Shown: in pieces, positions 1-6,341 of the stretch
How positions within the stretch are numbered: position 1 is the first letter of the stretch
Layout: each line of letters begins with the position of its first letter
Assembly (NCBI GenBank): GCA_014762485.1
Contig: JABURU010000273.1
Location: 1 to 9,346 of the forward strand
From: Gammaproteobacteria bacterium
Lineage (GTDB): Bacteria > Pseudomonadota > Gammaproteobacteria > Thiohalospirales > Thiohalospiraceae
Reading direction: 5' to 3'
Length of the DNA: 9,346 nt
The notes under the pieces: model-generated
Database searches by the model: none
What the model was told of the DNA's origin: nothing
The model's input: only the letters and a program-made list of their open reading frames with translations
Made by a program: the position numbers and the translations under genes

Positions 1-114
1 AATACCAAGATTATTCCCCCCTAAATCAGGAGGTCCATCCATCACAACGGTATGACCGCTACCGGATTCAGCCATAAATGTGACGTTTTCGACCCATTTC
101 ACCCTTGCTTTCAT
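1..114 (-). CDS. OsmC-family protein (YhfA-like), N-terminal fragment
   Basis: This is the first 38 codons of a gene that continues past the left edge. The start is the ATG complementary to 112-114, with a good Shine-Dalgarno sequence (GGAGAG, complement of 123-128). The peptide begins MKARVKWVENVTFMAESGSG and continues with a HTVVMDGPP segment and a GGNNLG segment. This is the characteristic N-terminus of the OsmC/Ohr-superfamily YhfA group, which sits divergently beside crp in enterics and beside vfr in pseudomonads. OsmC/Ohr proteins are small thiol-dependent peroxide-detoxifying proteins, but the physiological role of the YhfA branch is not settled. The catalytic cysteines lie beyond the window, so activity cannot be judged here. 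Identification rests on the N-terminal match plus the conserved divergent neighbour. Confidence 0.85.
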   Translation of the reverse strand, partial: MKARVKWVENVTFMAESGSGHTVVMDGPPDLGGNNLGI

Positions 115-155
115 GTCATTATCTCTCCAGAATCGGGGAGCACAGAGTATCAAAC

Positions 156-183
156 TTGCCCAGACCGGTCAGCCTTGTATACT
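156..183 (+). promoter_or_regulatory. Candidate sigma70 promoter for crp
   Basis: TTGCCC (156-161) and TATACT (178-183) are separated by 16 bp in the 109-bp gap between the divergent osmC-like and crp genes. This predicts a transcript start near 190 and a short leader before the crp ATG at 224. It is the best promoter-like pair in the gap. No full CRP palindrome (TGTGA-N6-TCACA) is evident here, so autoregulation as in E. coli is not supported from the sequence. Confidence 0.45.
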
Positions 184-223
184 TTCAATAATATTAATTC
201 CACGATATGAAGCAAAGAAAATA

Positions 224-853
224 ATGATAGAGACACAACCCAACACCTCGATGATGGATCGCTTTTTGGAGCACTGCCACCGCAGGCGCTACCCTAGCAA
301 AAGCGTGATTATTTATGCAGGTGATGAATCCGATGTGCTCTATTACATCATCAAGGGCTCTGTCTCGGTGCTAATCGAGGATGATGATGGACGTGAAATT
401 GTACTGGCTTATCTAAACGCCGGCGATTTTTTCGGTGAGATGGGTTTATTCGACACCGAGAATAGCCGTAGCGCGTGGGTCAGAACCAAGGAAGAGTGTG
501 AGCTGGGTGAGATCAGTTACGCCAAGTTCCGTCAGTTGGCGGAAGAAAATACCGATATACTCTTCCATCTCGCTAGCCAAATGGCGCACCGCCTGCGCAA
601 GACCAGTCGCAAGGTTAGTGATCTGGCGTTTCTGGATGTCACCGGCCGCGTCGCTGGCACCCTGCTGGAGCTAACCAAACAACCTGACGCCATGAGTCAT
701 CCCGATGGCATGCAAATTCGCATTACCCGTCAGGAGCTAGGCCGCATAGTCGGTTGTTCTCGTGAAATGGTTGGCCGTGTATTAAAAGATCTGGCCGAGC
801 AGGAACTGATACACGTTAAAGGCAAGACCATCGTTGTCTACGGCACCCGTTAA
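224..853 (+). CDS. crp: cAMP receptor protein, CRP/Vfr family global regulator
   Basis: This encodes a 209-residue CRP/Vfr-type transcription factor, a cytoplasmic homodimer that binds cAMP and activates or represses many promoters. The ATG at 224 gives almost exactly the E. coli CRP length (210), and key residues fall at E. coli numbering. The cAMP pocket has GDFFGE with E72, R82-S83 in RSAW, and T127-S128 in RKTSRK. The C-terminal helix-turn-helix reads ITRQELGRIVGCSREMVGR, with R180, E181 and R185 for TGTGA recognition. The N-terminal EHCHRRRYPSKS block resembles Vfr more than enteric CRP. The reading frame is open back to an ATG at 80, but that extension overlaps the osmC-like start and has no CRP-like sequence. 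The ribosome site before 224 is weak (AAGCAAAG). The gene is divergent from osmC and converges on trpC. There is no sign of damage. Confidence 0.96.
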   Translation: MIETQPNTSMMDRFLEHCHRRRYPSKSVIIYAGDESDVLYYIIKGSVSVLIEDDDGREIVLAYLNAGDFFGEMGLFDTENSRSAWVRTKEECELGEISYAKFRQLAEENTDILFHLASQMAHRLRKTSRKVSDLAFLDVTGRVAGTLLELTKQPDAMSHPDGMQIRITRQELGRIVGCSREMVGRVLKDLAEQELIHVKGKTIVVYGTR

Positions 854-883
854 CGCCACTACAGCTAACAACAGCCACCCTCA

Positions 884-927
884 AAGCACAAGTGGCGAGC
901 GGATATCCACATCCACCACCTGTGCTT
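884..927. terminator. Inverted repeat between convergent crp and trpC; possible bidirectional terminator
   Basis: The arms AAGCACAAGTGG (884-895) and CCACCTGTGCTT (916-927) form a 12-bp stem with one mismatch and a 20-nt loop. The loop contains the 8-bp palindrome GGATATCC (901-908). It lies in the 77-bp gap between the crp stop and the trpC stop, where a bidirectional terminator is expected. Neither side has a convincing T-run, so Rho-independent termination is not certain. It could equally be an RNA 3'-end stabiliser or a binding site. Confidence 0.4.
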
Positions 928-930
928 GTA

Positions 931-1728
931 TTAGCTAAAGAGCTCTTTTAACTTACTGCCCGGATCATCCGCACGCATAAACGCTTCGCCAACCAGGAAG
1001 GCATGAACCTCGTTATCGCGCATCAGCTTAACGTCATCCGGTGTATGGATCGCACTCTCGGTAACCACGATGCGATCATCGGGAATCATCTCCAGCAGTT
1101 CCAACGTGGTATTGAGGCTCACCTCAAAGGTACGCAGGTTACGATTGTTGATGCCGATCAGACGAGTATCAAACTGCAGGGCGCGTTGCAGCTCCTCCTT
1201 ATCATGCACCTCAACCAGGACGTCCATACCCAGTTTATAGGCTCGGCTGATTAGCTCACCCATCTTTTGATCGTCCAGTGCGGCAACAATGATTAATATG
1301 CAGTCGGCACCCATCGCACGAGCTTCGTACACCTGGTATTCGTCAACGATGAAGTCCTTACGAATCACCGGTAGTGATACGGCCGCGCGCGCATCGATCA
1401 AGTATTGTGTTGCGCCCTGAAAATAATCCACATCGGTCAGGATCGACAGACAAGCCGCCCCACCCGCTTCGTATGATTTAGCAATAGACTCGGGATCAAA
1501 ATCTTCACGTATCACGCCCTTACTGGGTGAGGCCTTTTTGATCTCGGCAATCACTCCTGGCTCACCATTGCTAATACGCTTCTCAATGGAAGCAACAAAG
1601 CCACGCGGAGCAGGGGCGCTTTTACACAGAGTTTTCAACTCATCCAGACTAACTTGCTGACTACGCTCTTCGATCTCTTCCCATTTTCGGGCGATGATCT
1701 TTTTCAAAATATCAGGGGTATCGCTCAT
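931..1728 (-). CDS. trpC: Indole-3-glycerol-phosphate synthase
   Basis: TrpC catalyses ring closure and decarboxylation of carboxyphenylaminodeoxyribulose 5-phosphate to indole-3-glycerol phosphate, a cytoplasmic step of tryptophan synthesis. The 265-residue protein is a monofunctional TIM barrel without the TrpF fusion found in E. coli. Visible active-site elements are E62 and K64 in AEIKKASPSKG, K124 in RKDF, E173 in VEVH, N194 in GINNRNL, E224-S225 in TESA, and the phosphate-binding FLVGEAFMR near the C-terminus. I chose the ATG at 1726-1728, which gives the usual MSDTPDIL...I start. The frame is open to a GTG at 1773, but that has no ribosome site and adds an uncharacteristic 15 residues. 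It is last in the trp block, 69 nt after trpD, an unusually long gap that carries small hairpins. Confidence 0.96.
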   Translation of the reverse strand: MSDTPDILKKIIARKWEEIEERSQQVSLDELKTLCKSAPAPRGFVASIEKRISNGEPGVIAEIKKASPSKGVIREDFDPESIAKSYEAGGAACLSILTDVDYFQGATQYLIDARAAVSLPVIRKDFIVDEYQVYEARAMGADCILIIVAALDDQKMGELISRAYKLGMDVLVEVHDKEELQRALQFDTRLIGINNRNLRTFEVSLNTTLELLEMIPDDRIVVTESAIHTPDDVKLMRDNEVHAFLVGEAFMRADDPGSKLKELFS

Positions 1729-1745
1729 TATTCGCTCAGTAACTA

Positions 1746-1782
1746 TCAAGGGGCTTGACGATACAACGGTCACGCTGTATCG
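1746..1782 (-). repeat. Two adjacent small hairpins in the trpD-trpC gap
   Basis: CGATACA (1759-1765) and TGTATCG (1776-1782) are perfect 7-bp inverted arms around a 10-nt loop. Directly next to them, TCAAG-GGG-CTTGA (1746-1758) forms a 5-bp stem with a 3-nt loop. In transcription order both stems lie between the trpD stop (1798-1800) and the trpC start (1728). Neither is followed by a T-run, so they are not intrinsic terminators. They could stabilise or mark processing of the trpD-trpC message, or be chance structure. Confidence 0.35.
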
Positions 1783-1797
1783 CTATAAGGTTATTTA

Positions 1798-2814
1798 TTA
1801 AAAGGAGCTGGAGACCTTAACCAGTTGATCCAGCTTACTGCGCGCAGCACCAGAAGCAATCACCTCGTCGGCCTTGTTAATACCATTTTCCAGGCTATCC
1901 GCCAGGCCCGCTGCATAAATCGCAGCACCGGCGTTTAATACCACAATGTCTCGTGCTGGTCCGGGCTGGTTATCCAGTACCGACTTGACCATGTTCAATG
2001 AATCCTCGGCACTATCCACCGCAATCGCACTAACATCGGATTTACTGATACCAAATTGCTCGGGGCTAATGGTATAAGTGGAAACCTTGCCATCTTTCAA
2101 TTCAGCGACCCTGGTGTCGGCACCAATACTGATCTCATCCATACCATCCTCGGCATGCACTACCAATACATGATGGCTGCCCAGCTTGCCCAGTACCTCG
2201 GCCAAAGGCTCCAGCCAGGTCTCACTGAATACCCCCAAGACCTGATTCGGTGCACCAGCAGGATTGGTCAGTGGCCCGAGGACATTAAAAATAGTGCGCA
2301 CCCCCATCTCACGACGAGGACCTATCGCATGCTTCATGGCGGAGTGATGAGCCGGCGCAAACATAAAGCCGACACCGGTTTCATTTATACACTGGGCAAC
2401 CTGCTCAGGATTGATTTCCAGATTCACCCCGGCGGCCTCCAGCACGTCGGCACTGCCGGACTTGCTGGAGATGGAGCGGTTACCGTGCTTGGCCACCTGG
2501 CCTCCCGCGGCTGCCACAACAAAGGCAGAGGTGGTAGAAATATTAAAGGTACTGACACCATCACCACCGGTACCACAGGTATCCACCATGTTGTCACCGG
2601 AGACATCCACCCTGGCGGCCAGCTCGCGCATCACCCCAGCCGCCGCGGCAATCTCGTCAACCGTTTCACCCTTCATCCGCAGCCCAATCAGGAAGCCACC
2701 TATTTGAGCCTGCGTTGCTTCACCGGTCATAATCAGGCGCATGACATCGGTCATCTCCTCGCGAGAAAGGTTCTGCTGTTCGGTTACCGCCTTAATGGCC
2801 TGCTGCATATCCAT
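1798..2814 (-). CDS. trpD: Anthranilate phosphoribosyltransferase
   Basis: TrpD transfers the phosphoribosyl group from PRPP to anthranilate, the second committed step of tryptophan synthesis. It is a full-length, 338-residue stand-alone enzyme, not fused to TrpG as in E. coli. Family signatures are all present. The PRPP-binding DTCGTGGDGVSTFNIST (residues 78-94) is followed by KHGNRS (109-114) with the SSKSGSADVLEALG-type loop. The anthranilate-side residues lie in GPRREMGVRTIFNVLGPLTNP (166-185). The Mg-binding Asp-Glu pair is D226-E227 in EDGMDEIS. The start at 2812-2814 gives the family-like MDMQQAI; the ribosome site is a modest AAGG 11 nt upstream. It follows the MFS gene by 61 nt and precedes trpC by 69 nt. 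Confidence 0.97.
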   Translation of the reverse strand: MDMQQAIKAVTEQQNLSREEMTDVMRLIMTGEATQAQIGGFLIGLRMKGETVDEIAAAAGVMRELAARVDVSGDNMVDTCGTGGDGVSTFNISTTSAFVVAAAGGQVAKHGNRSISSKSGSADVLEAAGVNLEINPEQVAQCINETGVGFMFAPAHHSAMKHAIGPRREMGVRTIFNVLGPLTNPAGAPNQVLGVFSETWLEPLAEVLGKLGSHHVLVVHAEDGMDEISIGADTRVAELKDGKVSTYTISPEQFGISKSDVSAIAVDSAEDSLNMVKSVLDNQPGPARDIVVLNAGAAIYAAGLADSLENGINKADEVIASGAARSKLDQLVKVSSSF

Positions 2815-2875
2815 AAGAGTCTGCCTTTATTGTTCATCTATATGAGCCGCATTGTCCCCAGACTATCGGAGACGG

Positions 2876-4078
2876 TCAAGCCAAGTCCGCAGAATGAATG
2901 CCGATTCGGTAAAGAAACAGTGACAGCAACGCAAAACACACCATGCCAAGCGAAAGAGCAAATATCGAGTGATATAACAAGGGTGTAATCACCCCAGCCA
3001 CCACCGCGTTGGTGCCCATCTGGATAAAACCCATCATCGACGAAGCCAGGCCGCGATTGTTGGGAAAACAATCCAGCGCCAGTATCGTAAAGGTAGGTAA
3101 TAACAAAGCCATGCCGGTGGCATAGAGCGTCACCGGTAATATCGTCGTAATGATGTCTGCTGCTAACCATAATGCCTGGAGTAGGTTTAACAACGATGCC
3201 AGTGCCATTAACAGAAAACCAACAAAGATGAGCTGTCGTTGACTCCAGGTACCCGCCACATGAGCCGACAAACGTGAACCGATCATGATACCAATCACCA
3301 GCATCGCAAACAGGTAGCCAAAATCGTTAACACCTAATGCAAGGTGTTCATAAACCATCCTGGGGGCTGAGGTGATATAGAGAAAGAAGCCACCAAAAAA
3401 GAAGGCCGAGGAAAAGCAGATAAATAAAAAACGAACAAGACGTGTGGCCTGACCATACATCCTTAACAGGTAAACCGGGTGCATCGAGGTGCGCTGCTCA
3501 ACAGGCAGTGGTTCCTTCAATTTAAATAGAACCAGCACAAACAGGAAGAGTGACAGGCACACCAGAAACCAAAATACCGAGCGCCAGCCAAATAACGTAT
3601 GTAACCAGCCACCTATCACCGGGGCAAAGGCCGGTGCCAGGGCAAACCAGAACATCCCGGCCGACATAACCTTTTGCGCCTGAGCACCGGCAAACAAATC
3701 ACGCACGATGGCCCGCCCCACCACCACGCCACCGGCAGCGAAGATACCTTGTCCAGCACGCAGCCATAACAAGGTCTCGATGTCCTGCACCTGTGCACAG
3801 GCCACCGAGACCAGTGCGTAACCGAACAATGCAAACAGGATCACGCTACGACGTCCATAGGCATCGGAAAGCGAACCATAGAACAGGTTCATGATGGCAA
3901 AACCCGCCATATAGAAACTCATGGTCTGCTGCATTTGCAAAGATGTGGCGGACAGCTCATCGGCAATGACAGGAAAAGAGGGCATGTAGGTATCGATGCT
4001 AAACGGCGCCAGCATGGCGAGCATCGCAACGATCAGGGTGATCCACAACATAAAGCGTTGCGAGTGGGTATTAGCCAT
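2876..4078 (-). CDS. MFS drug/metabolite exporter, Bcr/CflA type, embedded in the trp operon
   Basis: This 400-residue inner-membrane protein has about 12 hydrophobic segments and belongs to the Bcr/CflA (DHA1) branch of the major facilitator superfamily, H+-coupled antiporters that export drugs or metabolites. Visible signatures are the acidic residue in TM1 (D29 in PFSIDTYMPSFP) and motif A between TM2 and TM3 (GSLSDAYGRR, 68-77). Also present are a motif-B-like R107 segment (RAGQGIFAAGG) and a motif-C-like APAFAPVIGGW in TM5 (148-158). The ATG at 4076-4078 follows GGAGAG with 5-nt spacing. The gene lies between trpG and trpD in the same orientation, 29 nt after trpG across an intrinsic terminator and 61 nt before trpD. 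Substrate cannot be read from the sequence. Position suggests an aromatic pathway compound such as tryptophan or anthranilate, but that is inference. Confidence 0.9.
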   Translation of the reverse strand: MANTHSQRFMLWITLIVAMLAMLAPFSIDTYMPSFPVIADELSATSLQMQQTMSFYMAGFAIMNLFYGSLSDAYGRRSVILFALFGYALVSVACAQVQDIETLLWLRAGQGIFAAGGVVVGRAIVRDLFAGAQAQKVMSAGMFWFALAPAFAPVIGGWLHTLFGWRSVFWFLVCLSLFLFVLVLFKLKEPLPVEQRTSMHPVYLLRMYGQATRLVRFLFICFSSAFFFGGFFLYITSAPRMVYEHLALGVNDFGYLFAMLVIGIMIGSRLSAHVAGTWSQRQLIFVGFLLMALASLLNLLQALWLAADIITTILPVTLYATGMALLLPTFTILALDCFPNNRGLASSMMGFIQMGTNAVVAGVITPLLYHSIFALSLGMVCFALLSLFLYRIGIHSADLA

Positions 4079-4091
4079 CCATGCTCTCCAT

Positions 4092-4121
4092 AAAAGAAAA
4101 AGGGAAGCTAGCGCTTCCCTT
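4092..4121 (-). terminator. Intrinsic terminator/attenuator overlapping the trpG stop
   Basis: In the transcribed sense AAGGGAAGC pairs perfectly with GCTTCCCTT (9 bp, plus-strand arms 4113-4121 and 4100-4108) around the tetraloop GCTA. The T-rich tail TTTTTCTTTT follows at once. This is the best Rho-independent terminator in the window. Its 5' arm is the last codons of trpG and the TAG stop spans the loop and the closing base pair (4108-4110). Terminating ribosomes should therefore occlude it. It sits before the MFS gene, so it either ends a trpEG transcript or tunes read-through into MFS-trpDC. Confidence 0.8.
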
Positions 4122-4701
4122 CTTTCATATTTAAGAAATTGCGTAGCATGTCGTGACCATGCTCGGTCAAGATCGACTCAGGATGGAACTGCACCCCTTC
4201 GATCACGTACTCCTTATGCCGCACACCCATGATCTCTTCGATCTCGCCATTTTCCTTATTAGTCCAGGCGGTCACTTCCAGGCAATCAGGTAAAGAGGAC
4301 TGTTCTATCACCAGAGAATGGTAACGCGTCGCTTCAAATGGATTATTCAAGCCGGCGAAGACACCCACATCTTTATGATAGACCGGAGAAGTCTTGCCAT
4401 GCATCACCGCACCGGCATGGATGATCTTGCCACCAAAAGCCTGACCGATACTTTGATGGCCCAGGCAGACACCAAGGATCGGTAGCTTGCCGGCAAAGTG
4501 ATGTATCGCATCTATCGATACACCGGCTTCATTAGGCGTACAGGGGCCGGGGGAGATCACCAGATGATCCGGCTTCATCTTTTCGATCTCATCAAGCGTG
4601 ATTTGATCATTGCGATGAACATGAACATCGGCACCTAGCTCACCGAAATATTGCACCAGGTTGTAGGTAAAGGAGTCGTAGTTGTCGATCATTAATAACA
4701 T
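4108..4701 (-). CDS. trpG: Anthranilate synthase component II (glutamine amidotransferase)
   Basis: TrpG hydrolyses glutamine and channels ammonia to TrpE to make anthranilate from chorismate. It is a 197-residue class I glutamine amidotransferase with the complete triad: C79 in GVCLGH, and H173 and E175 in VQFHPES. The oxyanion-loop PGPCTP is at 51-56. The ATG at 4699-4701 gives the family-standard MLLMIDNYDSFTYNL. The frame stays open upstream into trpE but without family resemblance. A strong site, GGGGGAG (complement of 4709-4715), lies 7 nt upstream and overlaps the trpE stop codon, so translation is probably coupled. This could also serve as PabA (amphibolic TrpG/PabA), as in some bacteria, but the position within trp genes favours TrpG. 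The last codons form part of a terminator hairpin. Confidence 0.96.
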   Translation of the reverse strand: MLLMIDNYDSFTYNLVQYFGELGADVHVHRNDQITLDEIEKMKPDHLVISPGPCTPNEAGVSIDAIHHFAGKLPILGVCLGHQSIGQAFGGKIIHAGAVMHGKTSPVYHKDVGVFAGLNNPFEATRYHSLVIEQSSLPDCLEVTAWTNKENGEIEEIMGVRHKEYVIEGVQFHPESILTEHGHDMLRNFLNMKEGKR

Positions 4702-4714
4702 CTTCGTGCTCCCC

Positions 4715-6205
4715 CTACCTGTGCCCTTTGCCACTATCGAGGCCCGCCTCGGCCATCGCCACCGCACGGAATACCGCGCGCCCTTTGTTCATCGTTTCAT
4801 CCCACTCATTACGTGGCACCGAGTCATACACCACACCAGCTCCGGCCTGTATGTGCAAGGTGCCATCTTTAATCACCGCGGTACGGATCGCGATGGCGGT
4901 ATCCATATTGCCGTTCCAGGCCAGGTAACCCACGGCCCCACCATAGACACCACGCTTAACCGGCTCCATCTCATCGATGATCTCCATCGCGCGAATCTTC
5001 GGTGCACCGGATAAGGTGCCCGCAGGATGGGTAGCACGCAATACATCTATCGCACTCATGCCCTCTTTCAGTTCACCAGTGACATTGGAGACGATGTGCA
5101 TCACATGGGAGTAGCGCTCCACCACCATCTTGTCGGTGAGCTCGACCGAACCAATGTTGGCTATGCGACCGACATCATTGCGACCCAGGTCGATCAGCAT
5201 CAGGTGCTCGGCCAACTCTTTTGGATCAGCCAATAAATCTTCTTCCAGCGCCAGATCTTCTTCACGCGTCTTGCCACGTGGTCGTGTTCCGGCTATGGGT
5301 CGCACGGTCACTTCACGCTCTTCCAGGCGACACAAAATCTCTGGTGAAGAACCCACGATATGGAAGTCCCCCAGATCCAGATAATACATATACGGGGAGG
5401 GGTTCAAGGTTCGTAAGGCGCGGTACAAGTTTAACGGACTGGCATTAAACGGAATCGACAGGCGTTGCGAGATCACCACCTGCATCACATCGCCGTCGAC
5501 GATGTATTCCTTGCATTTATCCACCGCCTGCTCGAAATCATCCTGACTAAAGCCGGAGACAAAATCTGTCTCATCGACACGACGGTTGGCCTTGTTCAGA
5601 TCGTGCGCGACACTCATATCCAGCAGCTGCACCAGTTGCTCCAGTCGCGCCTGCCCCTCTTCATAGGCATACTTCTCACTGGCATCAACATGCACGATGA
5701 TAAACAGCTTGCCGGAGAGGTTATCAAACACCACCAGCTCATCAGAGACCATTAGCAGGATGTCCGGTGCACCTATAGGGTCCGGGTTTGGATTTTTGGC
5801 CAGCCGGGGTTCGATATAGCGGATCGTATCGTAACCAAAATAGCCAACCAACCCCCCATTAAAGCGAGGTAGACCATCCACTTCTGCGACGTTATAGCGC
5901 GCCTGGAACTGCTCCACCCAGGCGAGGGGATCGTCCACCGTTTCTGACTCGGTAATTTCCCCTGCCACCGAGACCGTCACCTCGTGACCATGAACCTTCA
6001 GCACGGTGCGCGCAGGTAAACCGATGATAGAGTAACGCCCCCACTTCTCACCGCCCTGTACCGACTCCAGTAAATAGGAGTAGGGGCCATCGGCCAACTT
6101 CAGGTAGGTGGAAAGAGGGGTATCGAGATCCGCCAGCACTTCGCGCATTAACGGGATGCGGTTATAGCCTTGCTTGGCCAGCTGAGAAAATTGTTCCGGG
6201 GTCAT
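4715..6205 (-). CDS. trpE: Anthranilate synthase component I
   Basis: TrpE converts chorismate plus ammonia to anthranilate, the first committed and feedback-inhibited step of tryptophan synthesis. The 496-residue protein has both expected parts. The N-terminal region carries the Trp-binding LLES motif (45-48), where S48 corresponds to the feedback-sensitive serine, followed by GRYSIIG (57-62). The C-terminal chorismate-binding domain has PIAGTRPRG (303-311), LIDLGRNDVGR (337-347), SHVMHIVS (366-373), HPAGTLSGAPK (393-403) and AGAGVVYDS (454-462). This supports TrpE rather than PabB or an isochorismate synthase, and suggests normal tryptophan feedback. The ATG at 6203-6205 has AGGT about 8 nt upstream. 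Its TAG stop is 13 nt from the trpG start, so TrpE and TrpG are coupled. A Trp-rich leader peptide lies 49 nt upstream. Confidence 0.97.
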   Translation of the reverse strand: MTPEQFSQLAKQGYNRIPLMREVLADLDTPLSTYLKLADGPYSYLLESVQGGEKWGRYSIIGLPARTVLKVHGHEVTVSVAGEITESETVDDPLAWVEQFQARYNVAEVDGLPRFNGGLVGYFGYDTIRYIEPRLAKNPNPDPIGAPDILLMVSDELVVFDNLSGKLFIIVHVDASEKYAYEEGQARLEQLVQLLDMSVAHDLNKANRRVDETDFVSGFSQDDFEQAVDKCKEYIVDGDVMQVVISQRLSIPFNASPLNLYRALRTLNPSPYMYYLDLGDFHIVGSSPEILCRLEEREVTVRPIAGTRPRGKTREEDLALEEDLLADPKELAEHLMLIDLGRNDVGRIANIGSVELTDKMVVERYSHVMHIVSNVTGELKEGMSAIDVLRATHPAGTLSGAPKIRAMEIIDEMEPVKRGVYGGAVGYLAWNGNMDTAIAIRTAVIKDGTLHIQAGAGVVYDSVPRNEWDETMNKGRAVFRAVAMAEAGLDSGKGHR

Positions 6206-6225
6206 ATGGATTACCTAATCAATAC

Positions 6226-6284
6226 AAAAACACAACGCGATCACGGGGTACGAATCAGCACCACCATCGCCAGCCTTGTTGTGT
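6226..6284 (-). promoter_or_regulatory. Putative trp attenuator hairpin with T-run upstream of trpE
   Basis: In the transcribed sense the contiguous 3' arm ATCGCGTTGTGT (6241-6230) runs straight into TTTTTG. Its two halves match two blocks inside the leader ORF: ACACAAC (6284-6278) pairs with GTTGTGT, and GCGAT (6270-6266) pairs with ATCGC. That gives 12 perfect base pairs with a 7-nt bulge on the 5' side. Both 5' arms lie in leader codons (Thr-Gln and Trp-Arg-Trp), so a ribosome stalled at the Trp codons would block the hairpin and allow read-through into trpE. There is no room for the classical four-segment enteric layout. Pairing was worked out by eye, not by folding software. Confidence 0.55.
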
Positions 6285-6299
6285 CTTTAGTTTCTGCAT
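6255..6299 (-). CDS. trpL: trp operon leader peptide
   Basis: This is a 14-codon ORF, MQKLKTQQGWRWWC, ending TGA 49 nt before the trpE ATG. Three of its last five residues are tryptophan (TGG CGA TGG TGG TGC TGA), an extreme excess for a rare amino acid and the hallmark of a trp leader peptide. E. coli TrpL is also 14 residues with a tandem Trp pair near the C-terminus. A modest ribosome site AGGG (complement of 6309-6312) lies 9 nt upstream. Its function would be to sense charged tRNA-Trp by ribosome stalling, controlling the overlapping hairpin and thus trpE and downstream genes. The peptide itself probably has no activity. No clear promoter was found between gph and this ORF, so it may be read from an rpe-gph transcript or a weak local promoter. 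Confidence 0.8.
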   Translation of the reverse strand: MQKLKTQQGWRWWC

Positions 6300-6341
6300 T
6301 GTAGATAACCCTAAAAGGAAGGAATTTGAAGGGAGTTTGCC

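Noticed and set aside
79..83. TGTGA half-site suggesting a CRP operator at crp
   Set aside because: No matching TCACA at the required 6-bp spacing, and it lies inside the osmC-like coding sequence. A single half-site is expected by chance.
80..223. N-terminal extension of crp from the in-frame ATG at 80
   Set aside because: It overlaps the osmC-like start and the likely crp promoter and has no CRP-family similarity. The start at 224 restores exact E. coli CRP numbering.
902..910. Shared 9-mer GATATCCAC in the crp-trpC and rpe-gph hairpin regions
   Set aside because: Only two copies, no wider similarity, and different placement within each hairpin, so coincidence is likelier than a repeat family.
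937..948. Perfect palindrome AAAGAGCTCTTT at the trpC 3' end
   Set aside because: It has no loop, so it cannot form a normal hairpin. It simply encodes the terminal KELF residues, and no repressor context is apparent.
2056..2988. Long plus-strand open frame antisense to trpD
   Set aside because: It lies opposite trpD, which has every family motif. Its translation shows no domain, and it looks like a codon-bias shadow.
4071..4091. Seven-codon minus-strand ORF (MESMDG) overlapping the MFS start
   Set aside because: It has no ribosome site after the T-tract and no notable codon content, so it is probably chance. The GGAGAG within it serves the MFS start.
6298..6303. TACAAT (minus strand) as a -10 box for trpE
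   Set aside because: It has no recognisable -35 at 16-18 bp. It would also start transcription downstream of the leader ATG, conflicting with the strong Trp-codon signal of the leader.
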